Assembly: GCA_001414485.1 (NCBI GenBank)
Contig: LLEY01000084.1
Span: 186,001-250,000, forward strand
Source: Calycina herbarum
Taxonomy: Eukaryota; Ascomycota; Leotiomycetes; Helotiales; Pezizellaceae
DNA: 64,000 bases
Direction: 5' to 3'
Below, piece after piece: positions 21,736 to 34,439 of the stretch. Within the stretch, counting starts at the first letter, position 1. Every line of letters begins with the position of its first letter. Both the position numbers and the translations under genes were made by a program. A model generated the notes under the pieces. The model had not been told where the DNA came from. It saw nothing but the letters and a program-made list of their open reading frames with translations, and did no database searches.

Positions 21736-22756
21736 GGTGAAGGTTTTCTTTTCTTTTGAGATTGGATTGATGAGTGGGATGAACTTGTGGAATGAGAAGC
21801 TTCAAGTTCGTGAGCTGACACTTATACTTCGCTCTCTGGCTTTCCCCCTCTTTCCAAAGTCCTCACCGCCCATTTCCACATCTCACTCGTACCTGCTGCC
21901 TTAAACCCATAATCCACTGCAGCAAGAGACATCTCACCTATCAAACAAGTGGATCAATACTCCGAAACGCACTTGCATTAACCTGCTGAGAAATACAAAA
22001 AGCTTTGTAAGGCAAAAGTGACCCCGCCATTTTACACGGAGGGTTTCTTGTGGCCTGTTCCGTGCTCTACGTATATTTCTGAGTGTCATGGTTGTACAAT
22101 GGCTAAATTCAATTTTTATTATTGGTCTCAAAGGTGCTCAGAGGTACCGAATTGAGTTTTATGGCTCTCCCTCCTGAGTGGAGGTTTGGAGATTGGTGGC
22201 TGCCCCGCTTGCCGAGTTGGGTCGCGGGGCAGTGAGATCGGGGCAATTCGCGGAGTGAGAATACCAATCATGATTTAGAGAATTGGAACGACGGGGATTT
22301 TGAATTGATTTTGAATTGATTGAATTGTCCGTCTTACTTATGGGATTACAAAAGGAGGGGGAGGATATGAGAGCAAGCGAGGGAAGTTATAACTTGAGTC
22401 ACGTGATAATAAGTCCTCAAGAAGAAGGTCAGTATTCCCCTATGTAACAGAGCACCGTGGATCTACCTTCCTTGATATATAACAACAAGAAAACTGCTGA
22501 ATAGTTCTTTCAAAGTTTATATCAGCAAGTGTAAGTCATGTGATTATTACAGCCGCTGAGAAATTTAGTTACTAACTTCTCCTACTAATTATAGAGCAAC
22601 GCTGTTATTAAATTATATTAAATTAAGTATAGAGAATTAAGTAGCTAGATACTCGAGTTTTCTAAGTTTTTTTCTCTATAAAAGTAACTTATAGTAGATA
22701 TTAAATAAGTCTCTTAGAGAATTTATTAGTAAAATATTAGTTTTTAAAATTATATA
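21736..22756. other. Transition from gene space to AT-rich transposon block
   Basis: The promoter of the DUF1993 gene followed, from roughly 22560, by an abrupt fall in G+C. Two similar short sequences (AGTCACGTGATAATA near 22399 and AGTCATGTGATTATT near 22533) flank about 130 bp; this may be an old LTR fragment but I cannot show it. Confidence 0.45.
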
Positions 22757-23178
22757 ACGTAGTTTATTAGAACCTAGCGTATATCAGGACCTGGCGTACT
22801 TTTCCTTAGCATTCAACTTTGAATATTAATAAATTAACTATAATATATTAAATTAACTATAACTACTTAGAATCCGAAGAATTAGATATATCTATATCTA
22901 TTTAACAAGTTTATATATTATAACTAGCTTTTCCGTAAGTGCTATAACGCTGTCTAGACGATTACCTCTCCTTCTTATTACCTCTCTCTATAAGTAAGTC
23001 GCGTCGTACTTGCTTATTAACGTTCTTTTAAGTTAAAAGATCTTAGATATTCTCTACTATAAGTGCCTTCTATTAATATATACGAGTCTTTTTAGCTCTA
23101 CGGCGTTTGCTTAAGACTTTATTCACTACTTAAAAGATACGTACTTCAGCAGATAACAAGGTTATCTTATAGGCTATT

Positions 23179-23641
23179 TGTTACGAATTATAGTATACGT
23201 AGTAAGTAGTCTAGACAGCGTTCTAACAGGATAAGGCATAACATCCAGGAATAGAAGGTAACACAGGAGGAAATCAGTAATGCGAAGGGCATTTAGGGAT
23301 TTCAGGATCTCACTGTTATAGTAATATTAGAAGTCACGTACAGTTATATAACATGATCGCCTATATCGCTCTAATCGTCTTAATCGCGAGCGACATAAGC
23401 GACGCAAGCGATATAAGCAATGCAATTAAGATAAAGGTTCTATATAAGACTAGCACGTCTACTATTAGATAGAAGCTTCGTACTTAACTTTAGTTATCAA
23501 TCTTATTATCTTATTTAATATCTTTAATATAAGTAATAAGTTTACTTCTAAGTAAATAATCTATCGTATTTATACTTCTTACTTATATACTAACCTTCGA
23601 AACTTAGTTACCTTTATTTAGTTTATTTAAGTTTTATTACA
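23179..23641 (+). repeat. 5' LTR of the plus-strand Ty3-like element
   Basis: 463 bp, begins TGTTACGAATTATAG and ends TTTTATTACA. Alignable end to end with 29496-29958, with differences that are C/T and G/A transitions. Its right (inner) part is more mutated than its left (outer) part. Confidence 0.92.
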
Positions 23642-23699
23642 CTTTAAGCACCTACTTAGAAGTACTACTAATATAATATTAAAAACTATACTATCCTCG

Positions 23700-26600
23700 A
23701 GTTTAACCTCTATACCGCCTCTAGCGCTAATAATACCAGTAGTACTAGTTACTACTATTAGAGAGGAAGTGAAATTACTAGTACCTAAAACGTTTAACAG
23801 CTCTCTAGAGAAGCTTACTAAATTTATTATAAAAGCTTTAATATACTTAAACTTTTATTTAATATAGTTTACTTATAAAACTAATCAAGTTATATAACTT
23901 ACTACCTATCTTAAAGGAGTAGTATATAACTAGATAGAGCTATATTTAAAGGATTTTTAGAAAAACAAAATATCGAATAAAAGAGTATTAAACCTTATAA
24001 GTAAAAGCACTTAAGAATTGTTTTTAACCGTCGCTAGATTTAAGAAAGAAATTAACTAAGTATTTATAGATATAGATTTAAAGAAAAAAGCGGTATAGGC
24101 TTTATATAGCCTCTAATAAAAAGAGTCAGCAGTTAAATACACGTTAATATTCTAATAATACTCTATACGTCTTAGCTAGAATAATAAAGCCTTACGTAAG
24201 TAGTACTATAGAGGATTAAAGAACAGTATTAAGAATAAACTAGCTAGGGATAACTTCCTAGATATACTTAATAAGTTAACTAATAATATAATTAAAATCG
24301 ATAATTAGAATTATAAGAGAAGTCTAGAGAAAAAGAGTAGTTATAGACATCGATATTAGAGAAAAGGTAGGAAAAAAGACTATAGAGAACCTATAGAAAT
24401 TAATACTACTTAGAAGTATTAGATATAAGGAAAAGAAACTTAAGATAGAGACCTACTAAAGAAAGGACTTTCTTAAAAAGAGCGAGATCGTCGTCGTAAG
24501 TAGAACTTATATTACAACTATAGTCTCGCTAGCTATAGAGCAAATAAGTATAGTAAGAAGAAAGACTTAAAAGGGAAATAAGCTAATACTACTATCTAAA
24601 AAGAAGTAGCTTTATTAGAAAGAATCGAACTTATAGACGAAGAACTCGAAGCTAGAGAATATAGTATATAGATTAAAACAGATACCTTAGATATATTAGC
24701 AGGCGCTGTATATCTATAGCTAGATAAAGGAATCGAAATCTAAGATAGTAAGATATAGGATACTAATAATAGTAGGAATCCACTTCTTAAAGAATATTAT
24801 AATATATAATTAGAAATAGAATACGAATTCCCTCTTTAAGTAGAATACGAATTACTACTATTAATAAGTTTATTAGAGTTATTAGAATTAGAATCTAATT
24901 TATTAGAAATAAATCTAAGAATATATAAGCCTAAACAAGGCGAGATATAGGCATTTATTAGAACTTTTAAGAGAGGAAATAAATAGATATATATAGAATA
25001 CTAGAAACCTGATTTCTAGAGCCTATATTCTACTTAAGGAATTAACTCTACTATTTTAACTATTTATAAAATAGTTTAGAATAAGAGAGATAGAATAACA
25101 TTAGTAAGCCTTATTACTAGAAGAGAAACCATCGAATTTAAAGAACCTAGACTAGAATAAGCAGTATCTAGTAAGCTATCTAATACGCCTGAAATAGGAG
25201 ATATTTAGATAGTCGTAGATCTTTAAGAAGAAACTAGCTTATAGTAATAGCAGAGGCCTAATAACTTTGTAAACCGCTCTAAACCTAGTTTTTTAGATAT
25301 ACTACCTAATAATAAGAAAACTATACTAGAAATAGGAGGCTAGTATACTATAATCGCTTTAGTTAGAAAAGTTAAGATAATATTTTAAGAATTAGGAAGT
25401 AGAAAATTATTTAGTATAATCTTCTAGAAGACAAACAAATATAACATAGACTAAGAAGCAGAGTTAGTATAAAGAGAACTCTACTAACTAATAGTTAGAG
25501 AGCTAAATACTATCTCTAGAGAAAGTTAGTTAGTTATAACTACGAAAATAAAGAGAAAGAAACTTCGAGTTATAATTAATTTAGAAGTAACAGATAATTT
25601 CCTCTCTCTAACAGCTTTAAAAAGGCTAAACGTCCTAGTTAAGAATATAAAACTATACTACTTAGAGGTGGTTAACGGAATAGATATTACCTACTAGGAC
25701 GGGATTATTAATTAGTAAACTATTTTAACGAAAATCAATATTAAAAGACACTACTTAGATATATAATTTAATATTATTAAAATAGAAAGTAAGAAAGTAA
25801 TACTTAATATATTATAGATTTAAGAATATAATCTAAATATTAATTAGAAAGCCTAAATAATAACCTTTAGTTAATATAATTATATAAGATTATAATTATA
25901 ACTATAAGGCTAGAACAAGGTTAGCGCCACTTCTTCTAAGACGCTAGAACACCTTACCTAGAGTCCTCTATAGGTTAGTAAGAAAGCTGATAAAGAAATA
26001 CCTATATAGTATAGAGAATTTAAAGCTTTATTCAAAAACCTAGAAGACTTATAAGCTTTACTAGAACATTACTTATAAGATTATAAGATTAAATTAAAAG
26101 AGAGTTATTACCTCTTAAAGCAGAAGCTTCGGTTATATAACTAGAAAAATCTATAGAGAATAGAAAGTTATATAAAGGAAAGTATAAAGAAAGGATATAT
26201 TAGAAAATCTAAGTTACTAATTATCTTAAATATACTTATTATTAAAAAGAAAGATAATCTAGATAAAAGAATATATATTAATTACTAAGAAGTAAATTAT
26301 ACTATAGTTAAAGACGCTTATTCGCTACTACTAAGCTAATACTTATAAGATAAGTTAAGCAAGGTAGTATAATTTATAAAATTAGATTAATAAAACGCTT
26401 ATAGACTTATATAAATAAAAACTAGAGACGAATAGAAGATAGTATTTACCTTACTATTAAGCTTTTATAAATATATAGTTATACTATTTAGACTTTATAA
26501 TATACTAGCTATATATTAAAAATAAAATAATAATATTTTAAAAGATCTTCTAAGAATAATAGTAATCTATTACCTAGATAATATCTTAATCTTCTTAGAA

Positions 26601-28850
26601 AAAGAAGAAGAATATAAAAGACATGTTAAAGAAGTTTTATAACAACTTATAAAAGTAAACTCTTAGTTAAAACTCTTAAAATATAAGTTTAGAGTAACTT
26701 AGACACTTTTCCTAAGATAGGTATTTAGTTTAGAAAAAATAGAAATAGATCTAGTAAAGATCTAAGACATCTTAAACTAGAAATTACTAGAGAATGTAAA
26801 AGATATATAGTTCTTTTTTAGATTTATAAACTTTTACTATCTATTTATATAAGACTATATAAAGATTACTAAACTAATAATAATAATAGTTAAAAAAGCT
26901 ATTAAATTTATTTAGAATAAATAAGCTAAGGACGCTTTTTAAAAGATTAAAGTAAGATTTATAGAAAAACCTATTTTATATAACTTTAATATAGAAAAAC
27001 TAAGTATAATTAAAATAAACGTTTTAGATATATTAATAAGTACGATTTACCTATAACTAAATAAAAAAGGAAAACTTATATTTATTATATATTATTCTAA
27101 AACATTTAACCTAGTATAATAAAACTATAGTATATTTAATAAGGAGTTACTTACTATAGTATTAGCTTTAGAATACTAGAGAATTTATTTATAGCTAGTA
27201 AAACACCTAGTTACGGTTCTATTTAACTATAAGAATCTTAGGATATTTATAATAACTAAGAAACTTATAACTAGATAATTAGCTAGATAGTTAGAGATAT
27301 TAGAAGGATTTAATATTATTATTTAATATATAAAAGGAACGTTAAATACTTAAGCTAATACTCTTAGCTAAAAACCTAGATATAAGGGAAATAAAGAGTA
27401 TAAGAAGATTATAATCTTAAAAACTCTTAAGAATAGAGACTTAGTACCTACTATATATAAAATTATAGTAATAAATAATATTTAGATAAATAAAATTTAG
27501 AATATATATAAAGGTTATAACTAGTATATAAAAGGGAAATTATAGGTCCCTAGCTTATATATAAAGGAATTTATATAAGAATACTATACTATGCTTACTT
27601 ATAGCTACTAAGGAATTCGTAGAACTTTCTAGAGAATAAGATAATACTACTATATTAATTAATTATCTACGATAGTTAAGGAAGTAATAGTAGAGTATAA
27701 TACCTATACTAGGAATAAGGCTTCCTACTATATACCTTATAAATAGATAAATACTACTTTAATATTATAAGTACCTTAGAAATTAATATCTATAGATTTT
27801 ATTATTAAACTACTAAAATCTAAAGATTTGATAATAGGAGTTAAGTATAATTTAATCCTAGTTATTATAGAATAACTTACGAAATATATAATTTTAGTAG
27901 TATATATAGAGTTAAGTATAGCTAAGGAATTAGTATTCGTATTTCTTAGAGAAGTAGTCTTAAGATATAGACTATCTAAAGAAATACTCTTAGATAGAGA
28001 TAAACTCTTTACCTTAAAATTTTAGATCGCTCTTATAAAACGATTAGATATAAAGAGAAAGCTCTCTATAGCCTTTTACTCTTAAACAAATAGAGAAAAC
28101 AAACGTATAAACTAAGTAGTAGAAATATACCTTTATTATTATATAAACTACTAGTAAAATAACTAGGTAGAACTACTACTCTTAGTATAGTTTACCTATA
28201 ATAGTTTAGTAATAGAAATAATACTTATTATACTATTCTATACTAACTTTAGATATAAATTATTAGTATATTAAGAACTACTATCTATAACTATTAATAA
28301 CTAGCTTACTTATATTTAGGTCTTAAAAATTAAGAGGTTATATAAGAAACTTATAAAAGATTTATAGTTTATTATAAAAAGAAATATATACTATTATAAT
28401 AAACAACGTAGTTAGAAGCTAATACTAAAAGAGAGAGATAAAGTCTACTTAGTATAAAAAAATATTAATATAAAAAGACTAAGTAATAAACTAGATTATA
28501 AAAAACTTAGACTATTTAAAATTAAGCGAGTTAAAGGACCTTTAAATTATAAATTAGTATTATTAAAGATAATAAACATTTACCTAGTATTCTATATATC
28601 CTTACTTAAACTAGTACTACTAGGAGCACTACTAGCTCTATTTATAGAAATTCAACTAGTAAACCTAAACGCTAAGTATAAAGTTAAAAGAATTCTTAAC
28701 TATAAACTAGTTAGAGAATAAGTTAAGTATTTAATTAAATAGTTAGATTACCTATACTTAGAAAACACTTAAGAGCTAAAAAGTAATCTTAACTATTGCT
28801 TAGAGAAACTTTAGAAGTTCTACTACTAAAACCTAGGGTTACTTATATCT
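23700..28850 (+). pseudogene. gag-pol relic of the plus-strand Ty3-like element
   Basis: Degraded polyprotein, read by treating in-frame TAG/TAA as mutated Gln/Trp codons. Seen in order: a Gag region; a zinc knuckle at 24508-24549 whose Cys codons all read Tyr (Y-x2-Y pattern); an aspartic protease region at about 25560-25870; reverse transcriptase at about 26280-26700 with YLDNILIF at 26571 where family members have YLDDILIF; RNase H at about 26985-27370; the integrase zinc-binding HHCC region at about 27580-27745 with His and Cys replaced by Tyr; the integrase core to about 28330; and a chromodomain at about 28687-28830 (KYLIK-x-LDYLYLENT). RT-RH-IN order defines Ty3/gypsy and the terminal chromodomain a chromovirus. 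Confidence 0.85.
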
Positions 28851-29495
28851 CGTAGTTAGAAGAAAAAGCTTTAAGGAAAGCCGAATCAAGGGTTAGCTTA
28901 TTAACAAAAGCAGGGTTACTAGAAGAAGAAGAGGCCGCTAGCTAAGTAATCTCTAATTCCCTCTCTTCTTTCTCTTTCTCTACTCTTTCTTTCTCGTTAG
29001 CTTTATCAAGCTCTTATAGGTTAGTAAGACTACAACAGAGTATCTCTTACTCCTGCTCTATAAGAAAGCGTTATTATTTTCATAAGTAAAGGATCTTCTA
29101 CATAGCTTCTTCTTAAATCTTATAAGCTATTTCTTCCTCCTATTATAACCGCTGCTTCTAAGTATTAATAGATTCCTACTTAAAAATTAAGAGTATTCGG
29201 TTTTATAACTCGATATTATAAGATTTGCTCTTCCTAGTATACTCAGAGTACTTAGAACTACTAAGAACGCTAATATATTAATAACTAGTTTTCGTATTTA
29301 TATAGTAAATATAAGGGATTATTTTACATCTTAAACGTTCGATTTAAAGAGTGTTAAGAGTTCTATATTATTTAAGCTTATCTTTTAAAAGAGGTATTAA
29401 CAGTATAATAGAAACTAGAGAGGCTGCTAGCCTCTTAATAATATTTCTTAGGCTATACTTAAGCGTAGGGACACGCTAGTCTAAGAAGGGGATAG

Positions 29496-29958
29496 TATTA
29501 TAAATCATAGTATACGTAGTAAGTAGTCTAGACAGCGTTCTAATAAGATAAGGTATAACATCTAGGAATAGAAGATAATATAAGAGGAAATCAGTAATAT
29601 AAAGAGTATTTAGGGATTTTAAGATCTTACTATTATAGTAATATTAGAAGTCACGTATAGTTATATAACATAATCGCCTATATCGCTCTAATTGCCTTAA
29701 TCGCGAGCGACGTAAGCGACGCGAGTAATATAAGCGATATAATTAGAATAAAGGTTCTATATAAGACTAGTACGTCTACTATTAGATAAGAGCTTCGTAC
29801 TCAACTTTAGTTATTAATCTTATTATCTTATTTAACATCTTTAATATAAGTAACGAGTTCACTTCTAAGTAAACAATCTATTGTATCTATACTTCTTACC
29901 TGTATACTAACCTTCGAAACTTAGTCACCTTTGTTTAGTTCGTTCGAGTTTCGTTACA
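29496..29958 (+). repeat. 3' LTR of the plus-strand Ty3-like element
   Basis: 463 bp, begins TATTATAAATCATAG (the mutated TGTTACGAATTATAG) and ends TTTCGTTACA. Its left (inner) part is the more mutated, the mirror image of the 5' LTR. Confidence 0.92.
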
Positions 29959-31403
29959 CTATTCGCTCTATACCTTTTGCTAATATAGTAACTGTCTTAA
30001 ATAGTAGAGTCGGCGAGCTTCTCTAGTAACAGATAATTCGTTTCTAAATAAGAGTTGATTATAAGAGCGCTTTAGTAGGGTTTAAGAGAGTCTAAGAAAT
30101 CTAAGTATTAGAATTAGCAGTAGAGAGTCTTAGAGGAGTTAGAGTCTATAACCTTACGTTAAGCTTTGAAAGTACTACTTATAGATTAAAAGACACTAGG
30201 CTAGCTCTACGGAATCTAGCTTAAGCGTTCTAGACCGTTATTAATTCTTTATATACTACTATAAAAGCTAAAAAGAACTCTACCTTCGTAATATAGTTGA
30301 TATAGACTTTGATAAACGTCTTAATCTACCGACTATACGCTTGCTTTAATATACTAAAGTATCTAATATTAAGTAGTTAGGTTATATAAGATAAGTAGAG
30401 AGGTAGTCTAAGAGTTATAATATTATATACTTTATAATACTCTTAAAATTCAGCTGATTTATAACTCTTATATCTATCTAACACTAGTATTCGATATAGA
30501 CTCTTTATACGACTAGTAGTATATTTATTAAAGTGTTTTAGCTATTCTAGACCTGTTTTGTTATTTATCTATCTATTACTTATCGGTTTAATAACCTAGT
30601 TATATAGGAGGCCGCCGTCTATATACTAATTCGTAAGATAATTCTTCTCTTAGACGACTAAAAATAGAGAGATATCCTAACCCTCGCTATTAATATAAGT
30701 AATTACTATAACCTATTCTCGATTACCTAGCTAAACTACCTTACCTCTACTACGTCGATCTATACGTGTAACAACTATTATAGAGTAAATCATATCTATT
30801 ATAAAGCCTGTTTTATCGAAGTTATAGAAATCGTAATCTAAAACGCTGTATTTCACTCTTATATTTTATATAAGTTAGAACTACGTACTAATTAGGTTAG
30901 GATCTTCGTATAAGGCTCTTTAGAAGTTATAAACACGATTAAAACGCGTCTTTAACTCTAGTTATCGTTATATAAATCGATATATCTAAAGCTTACTAAT
31001 ACGTTTCCCTCTCTATAATTCGAGGATATAATTTACTATATCTTCTATACTAGCTAGCCAGGGTATAAACCCTCTAAAATCTAAGTTAAGTATATTCTAA
31101 AGAATTACTTCCTTCTTAAGTTAAGTTAATTTAATATTTACTAGCCGTCGTTCTAGGAGAGGAAGTTAGCTATTTATTCTACGATAAAGGCTAGTTTTAA
31201 AGACTTTATAGATTTTTATAGTAGCTTAATAACTAAGCTTTTTAGATAATCGGATAGCCTCGATAGCTAAGATAATTCGAGCTTCTTAAGTTTGAATTTC
31301 TATTAGTAGTTGTTAAGATAACGTGTATTAAAATAATAAAGTAGAGAAGATAGGAAAAGTACGCTAGGTTCTGATATACGCCAGGTCTTAATAAACTACG
31401 TTA

Positions 31404-32325
31404 TATATCTTAGAAGTTATAACTAAGAGCTTAGTTAGAAATATGTTCTTCTTATAAAACTCTATATATATAAGCGTTATTAAGATATAGTATAATATAT
31501 ATTTACTAAGTTATAAAGCTATAAAGAGAGTGACTTTTAATATATTTTTAGTTAATTTTAGTCTATATATACGAAGTATAACAACCGCTGTTAAGAACGG
31601 AGATATAATACTTCTCTCTCTAAGTAAGAAAAACCGTACCGATTTAAAACATAGTCGCTCTATTAAAAGCTTACTCTTTATACTATGTTATAGTGTATTA
31701 TAACCGCGAATAAAATTATTAAAATATAATAGAAATTTTAATTAATTCTTAGTATTATCTTAAAGAAGTGTAATAAGTCTTATAGCTTTTTAATAAGTTA
31801 TTATAGTTATATAAAGTTAGAAGCTAGTATATCTTAAATCGACACGGTTTTTCTTATCTAAAGAGCTTTCTTCTATACTATAATATTATAGTATAGATTA
31901 AGAAATAGATTATTCGCGAAGAAAGAAGAAAGAGAGAAGCTCTTTCTTAGCTATTAATATATCTATAGAAGAATACGTCCGCGATATTCGTAATCTCGCT
32001 TAGCGAGCCACTTAGAAGCGAGCTTAAAAGTAAGCTTATTTACTAAATTAAAAACTCTTATATAAGATCTCTCTTTCGTACTTAATTTCCTCGTCTCTCT
32101 TTATCTCTCTCGTAGTCTTTCTAGGCTTATAGTCGTTCGTTTTTAGTAGGTTTTAACTTACGTAGAAAGCGCTTCTTAAACTAACGAATAGAGGTAGTAC
32201 TATATATTACGTAAGTTAATAGCTCCTACGAGTCCGCCTCTGCTTTATAGCCTTTCTATCAAATAAGATATTAGAATCCGGTCTTATTTCTTCTTAAATT
32301 TACTATTTTTTCCTCTATAGCCTAG
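31404..32325. other. AT-rich stretch between copy A and the minus-strand LTR element
   Basis: RIP-like sequence with no readable protein. It contains an inverted repeat (TAAGAAAAACCGT at about 31624 and its complement ending near 31858) that may be a small MITE of roughly 235 bp. The rest is unassigned and could be the left part of the transposon whose transposase lies at 42788-44240. Confidence 0.4.
31624..31858. repeat. Possible small MITE with about 25-bp inverted ends
   Basis: Left end TAAGAAAAACCGTACCGATT and right end reading TAAGAAAAACCGTGTCGATT on the opposite strand. Ends are approximate and no target duplication was established. Confidence 0.4.
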
Positions 32326-32330
32326 AGTAC

Positions 32331-32776
32331 TATAACGAAACTCAAACGAACTAAACAAAGATAACTAAGTCTCGAAGGTTGGTATATAGATAAGAAGTAC
32401 AGATACGCTAGGTTGTTTACTTAGAAGTGAACTTGTTACTTATATTAAAGATGTTAAATAAGATAATAAGATTAATAACTAAAGTTAAGTACGAAGCTTC
32501 TATTTAATAGTAGACGTACTAGTATATATAGAATCCTCTATACTACCTAGATCCTTATATAAGCCTAGATCCTTAGATCTCTTTAGATCCCTTAAAGGAT
32601 CTAAGAGGATCTATTATATAACTACTAATAGTTATCTAATAGTAAGATCCTAGAATACCTAAATACTTTTATATTACTAATTCTCTCTTATATTACCTTC
32701 TATTTCCTAAATATTATATCTTATCCTATTAGAGTACTATCTAAACTACTTATTATATATAACGTAATTTATAATA
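32331..32776 (-). repeat. 3' LTR of the minus-strand Ty3-like element
   Basis: 446 bp; on + it begins TATAACGAAACTC and ends CGTAATTTATAATA. Aligns over full length with 41308-41753. Contains stacked GATCTAAGAGATCT-like motifs in U3. The outer (left) part is better preserved than the inner part. Confidence 0.9.
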
Positions 32777-34439
32777 CTATCCCCTTCTTAGCCTAGCGTG
32801 TTCTTACGCTTAAGTATAAGCTAAGAAACTCGGTTAGAGTGCTAGTAGTATCCTTTTCTTTTTATTATATTCTACCTTATATAAAAGAAGAAAGAAGAAT
32901 AAATACTTCTTATAAAAAGTATTAAAATAGTTTATAATAAAATATTACTATATTCTTACTACGCTTCCTAAAAACGTAGATGTTTTATTAATATCTTCTA
33001 ATCTTCTTAATATTCTAAATACGTTTATTTAAAGCTAAAATATAATAGAACTAATAATACTTAAGAGAAGAACGTTCTCTATACTAGCGACTAGTCCTCT
33101 ATCGAAAGATAAGAGGAGAAGCTAGATAGAGAGGAGGAGGAGGTAATAGTAAAGATTCTACGGTTACGAAAGTAGAAGGCCTTTCTTAAAGAAAGGTAAT
33201 ATAAAATGTCTTATTAAGGACTTTATTTTCTTAATAAACTTAACGCTACTAAGGAGGTAGAAAAGAAAGAGAAGGAGGAGAAAGAAAGAGAGGAATAAGA
33301 GTAGCGAGAGGTAGAGGTTGTCTATCTAACAGCTCTGTCTATCTCTGCTAATTCCTAATCTAAGATAGTCCTTAACCTAGCCCTCTTTACTACTTTCCCT
33401 CTAGACTACGAAATGTAAGTAAACTTAGGTTTTCCTAATAGAACTTCTAAAGTTCTACTAAGTAATAGTTAAGATTAGTTTTTAACTCTTAAGTGTTTTC
33501 TAAATATAAGTAGTCTATCTATTTAATTAAGTATTTAACTTTATCTTTAATAATCTTATAGTTAAGAATCCTTTTAACTTTATATTTAGTATTTAGATTA
33601 ACTAGTTAAATTTCTATAAATAGGGCTAGTAGTGCTCCTAGTAGTACTAGTTTAAGTAGGGATATATAGAATACTAGGTAGATGTTTATTATCTTTAGTA
33701 ATACTAATTTATAATTTAAAGATCTCTTAACTTATTTAATTTTAAATAGTCTAAGTTTTTTATAATCTAGTTTATTACTTAGTCTTTTTATATTAATGTT
33801 TTTTTATACTAAGTAGACTTTATCTCCCTCTTTTAGCGTTAGCTTCTAACTACGTCGTTTATTATAGTAGTATATATTCCTTTTAGTAATAAACTGTAAA
33901 TCTTCTATAAGTTCCTTATATAACTTCTTAATTTTTAAGACCTAAATACGAGTAAGCTAGTTATTAATAGTTGTAGATAGTAGTTCTTAATATATTAATA
34001 ATTTATATCTAAAGTTAGTATAGAATAGTATAATAAGTGTTATTTCTATTACTAAACTATTATAAGCAAACTATACTAAAGGTAGTAGTTCTACCTAGTT
34101 ATTTTACTAGTAGTTTATATAATAACGAAGGTATATTTCTACTACTTAGTTTATACGTTCGTTTCCTTTATTTATTTAAAGGTGAAAAGCTATTAAAAGC
34201 TTTCTTTTCATACTTAATCGTTTTATAAGAGCGATCTAAAATTTTAAGATAAAGAGTTTATCTCTATCTAAGAGTATTTCTTTAAGTAGTCTATGTCTTA
34301 AGACTACTTCTTTAAGAAATACGAATACTAATTCCTTAGCTATACTTAACTTTATATAACGTAGTATACTAGGACCTTGTAATTATCAGGACCTTGTGAA
34401 TTTTTTCCTTACTCTACTACTTCTAACTTTAATACGCGT

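Larger units (their letters stand above)
23179..29958 (+). mobile_element. Full-length Ty3/gypsy chromovirus-like LTR retrotransposon (RIPped)
   Basis: 6,780-bp element with 463-bp LTRs at both ends and a perfect 5-bp target duplication CTATT (23174-23178 and 29959-29963). A polypurine tract AAGAAGGGGATAG lies at 29483-29495, immediately before the 3' LTR. Gag and pol domains can be followed in order on the plus strand through many stops, ending in a chromodomain. It inserted into the copy A pogo element. All coding capacity is lost, so it could move only with help, if at all. Confidence 0.93.
22757..31401 (-). mobile_element. Pogo/Fot1-type element, copy A, split by an LTR retrotransposon
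   Basis: Class II Tc1/mariner (pogo/Fot1-like) element in minus orientation. Terminal repeats begin ACGTAGTTTATTAGAACC at 22757 and, on the other strand, ACGTAGTTTATTAAGACC at 31401; TA dinucleotides flank both ends (22755-22756 and 31402-31403). Removing the 6,780-bp LTR element plus one 5-bp duplication leaves 1,860 bp, one base from the other two copies. The right part (29960-31340) reads on the minus strand as a degraded CENP-B-HTH/DDE transposase. Heavily RIPped, not functional. Confidence 0.88.

Noticed and set aside
23370..23430. Regular GCGA/AAGC repeats resembling a short CRISPR-like or satellite array
   Set aside because: They are part of the LTR U3/R sequence and recur at the same place in the partner LTR; eukaryotic context.
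34037..34228. 63-codon ORF, the only ORF called inside the AT-rich block
   Set aside because: It is antisense to the degraded minus-strand retrotransposon, has no domain, and is a chance gap between stops.
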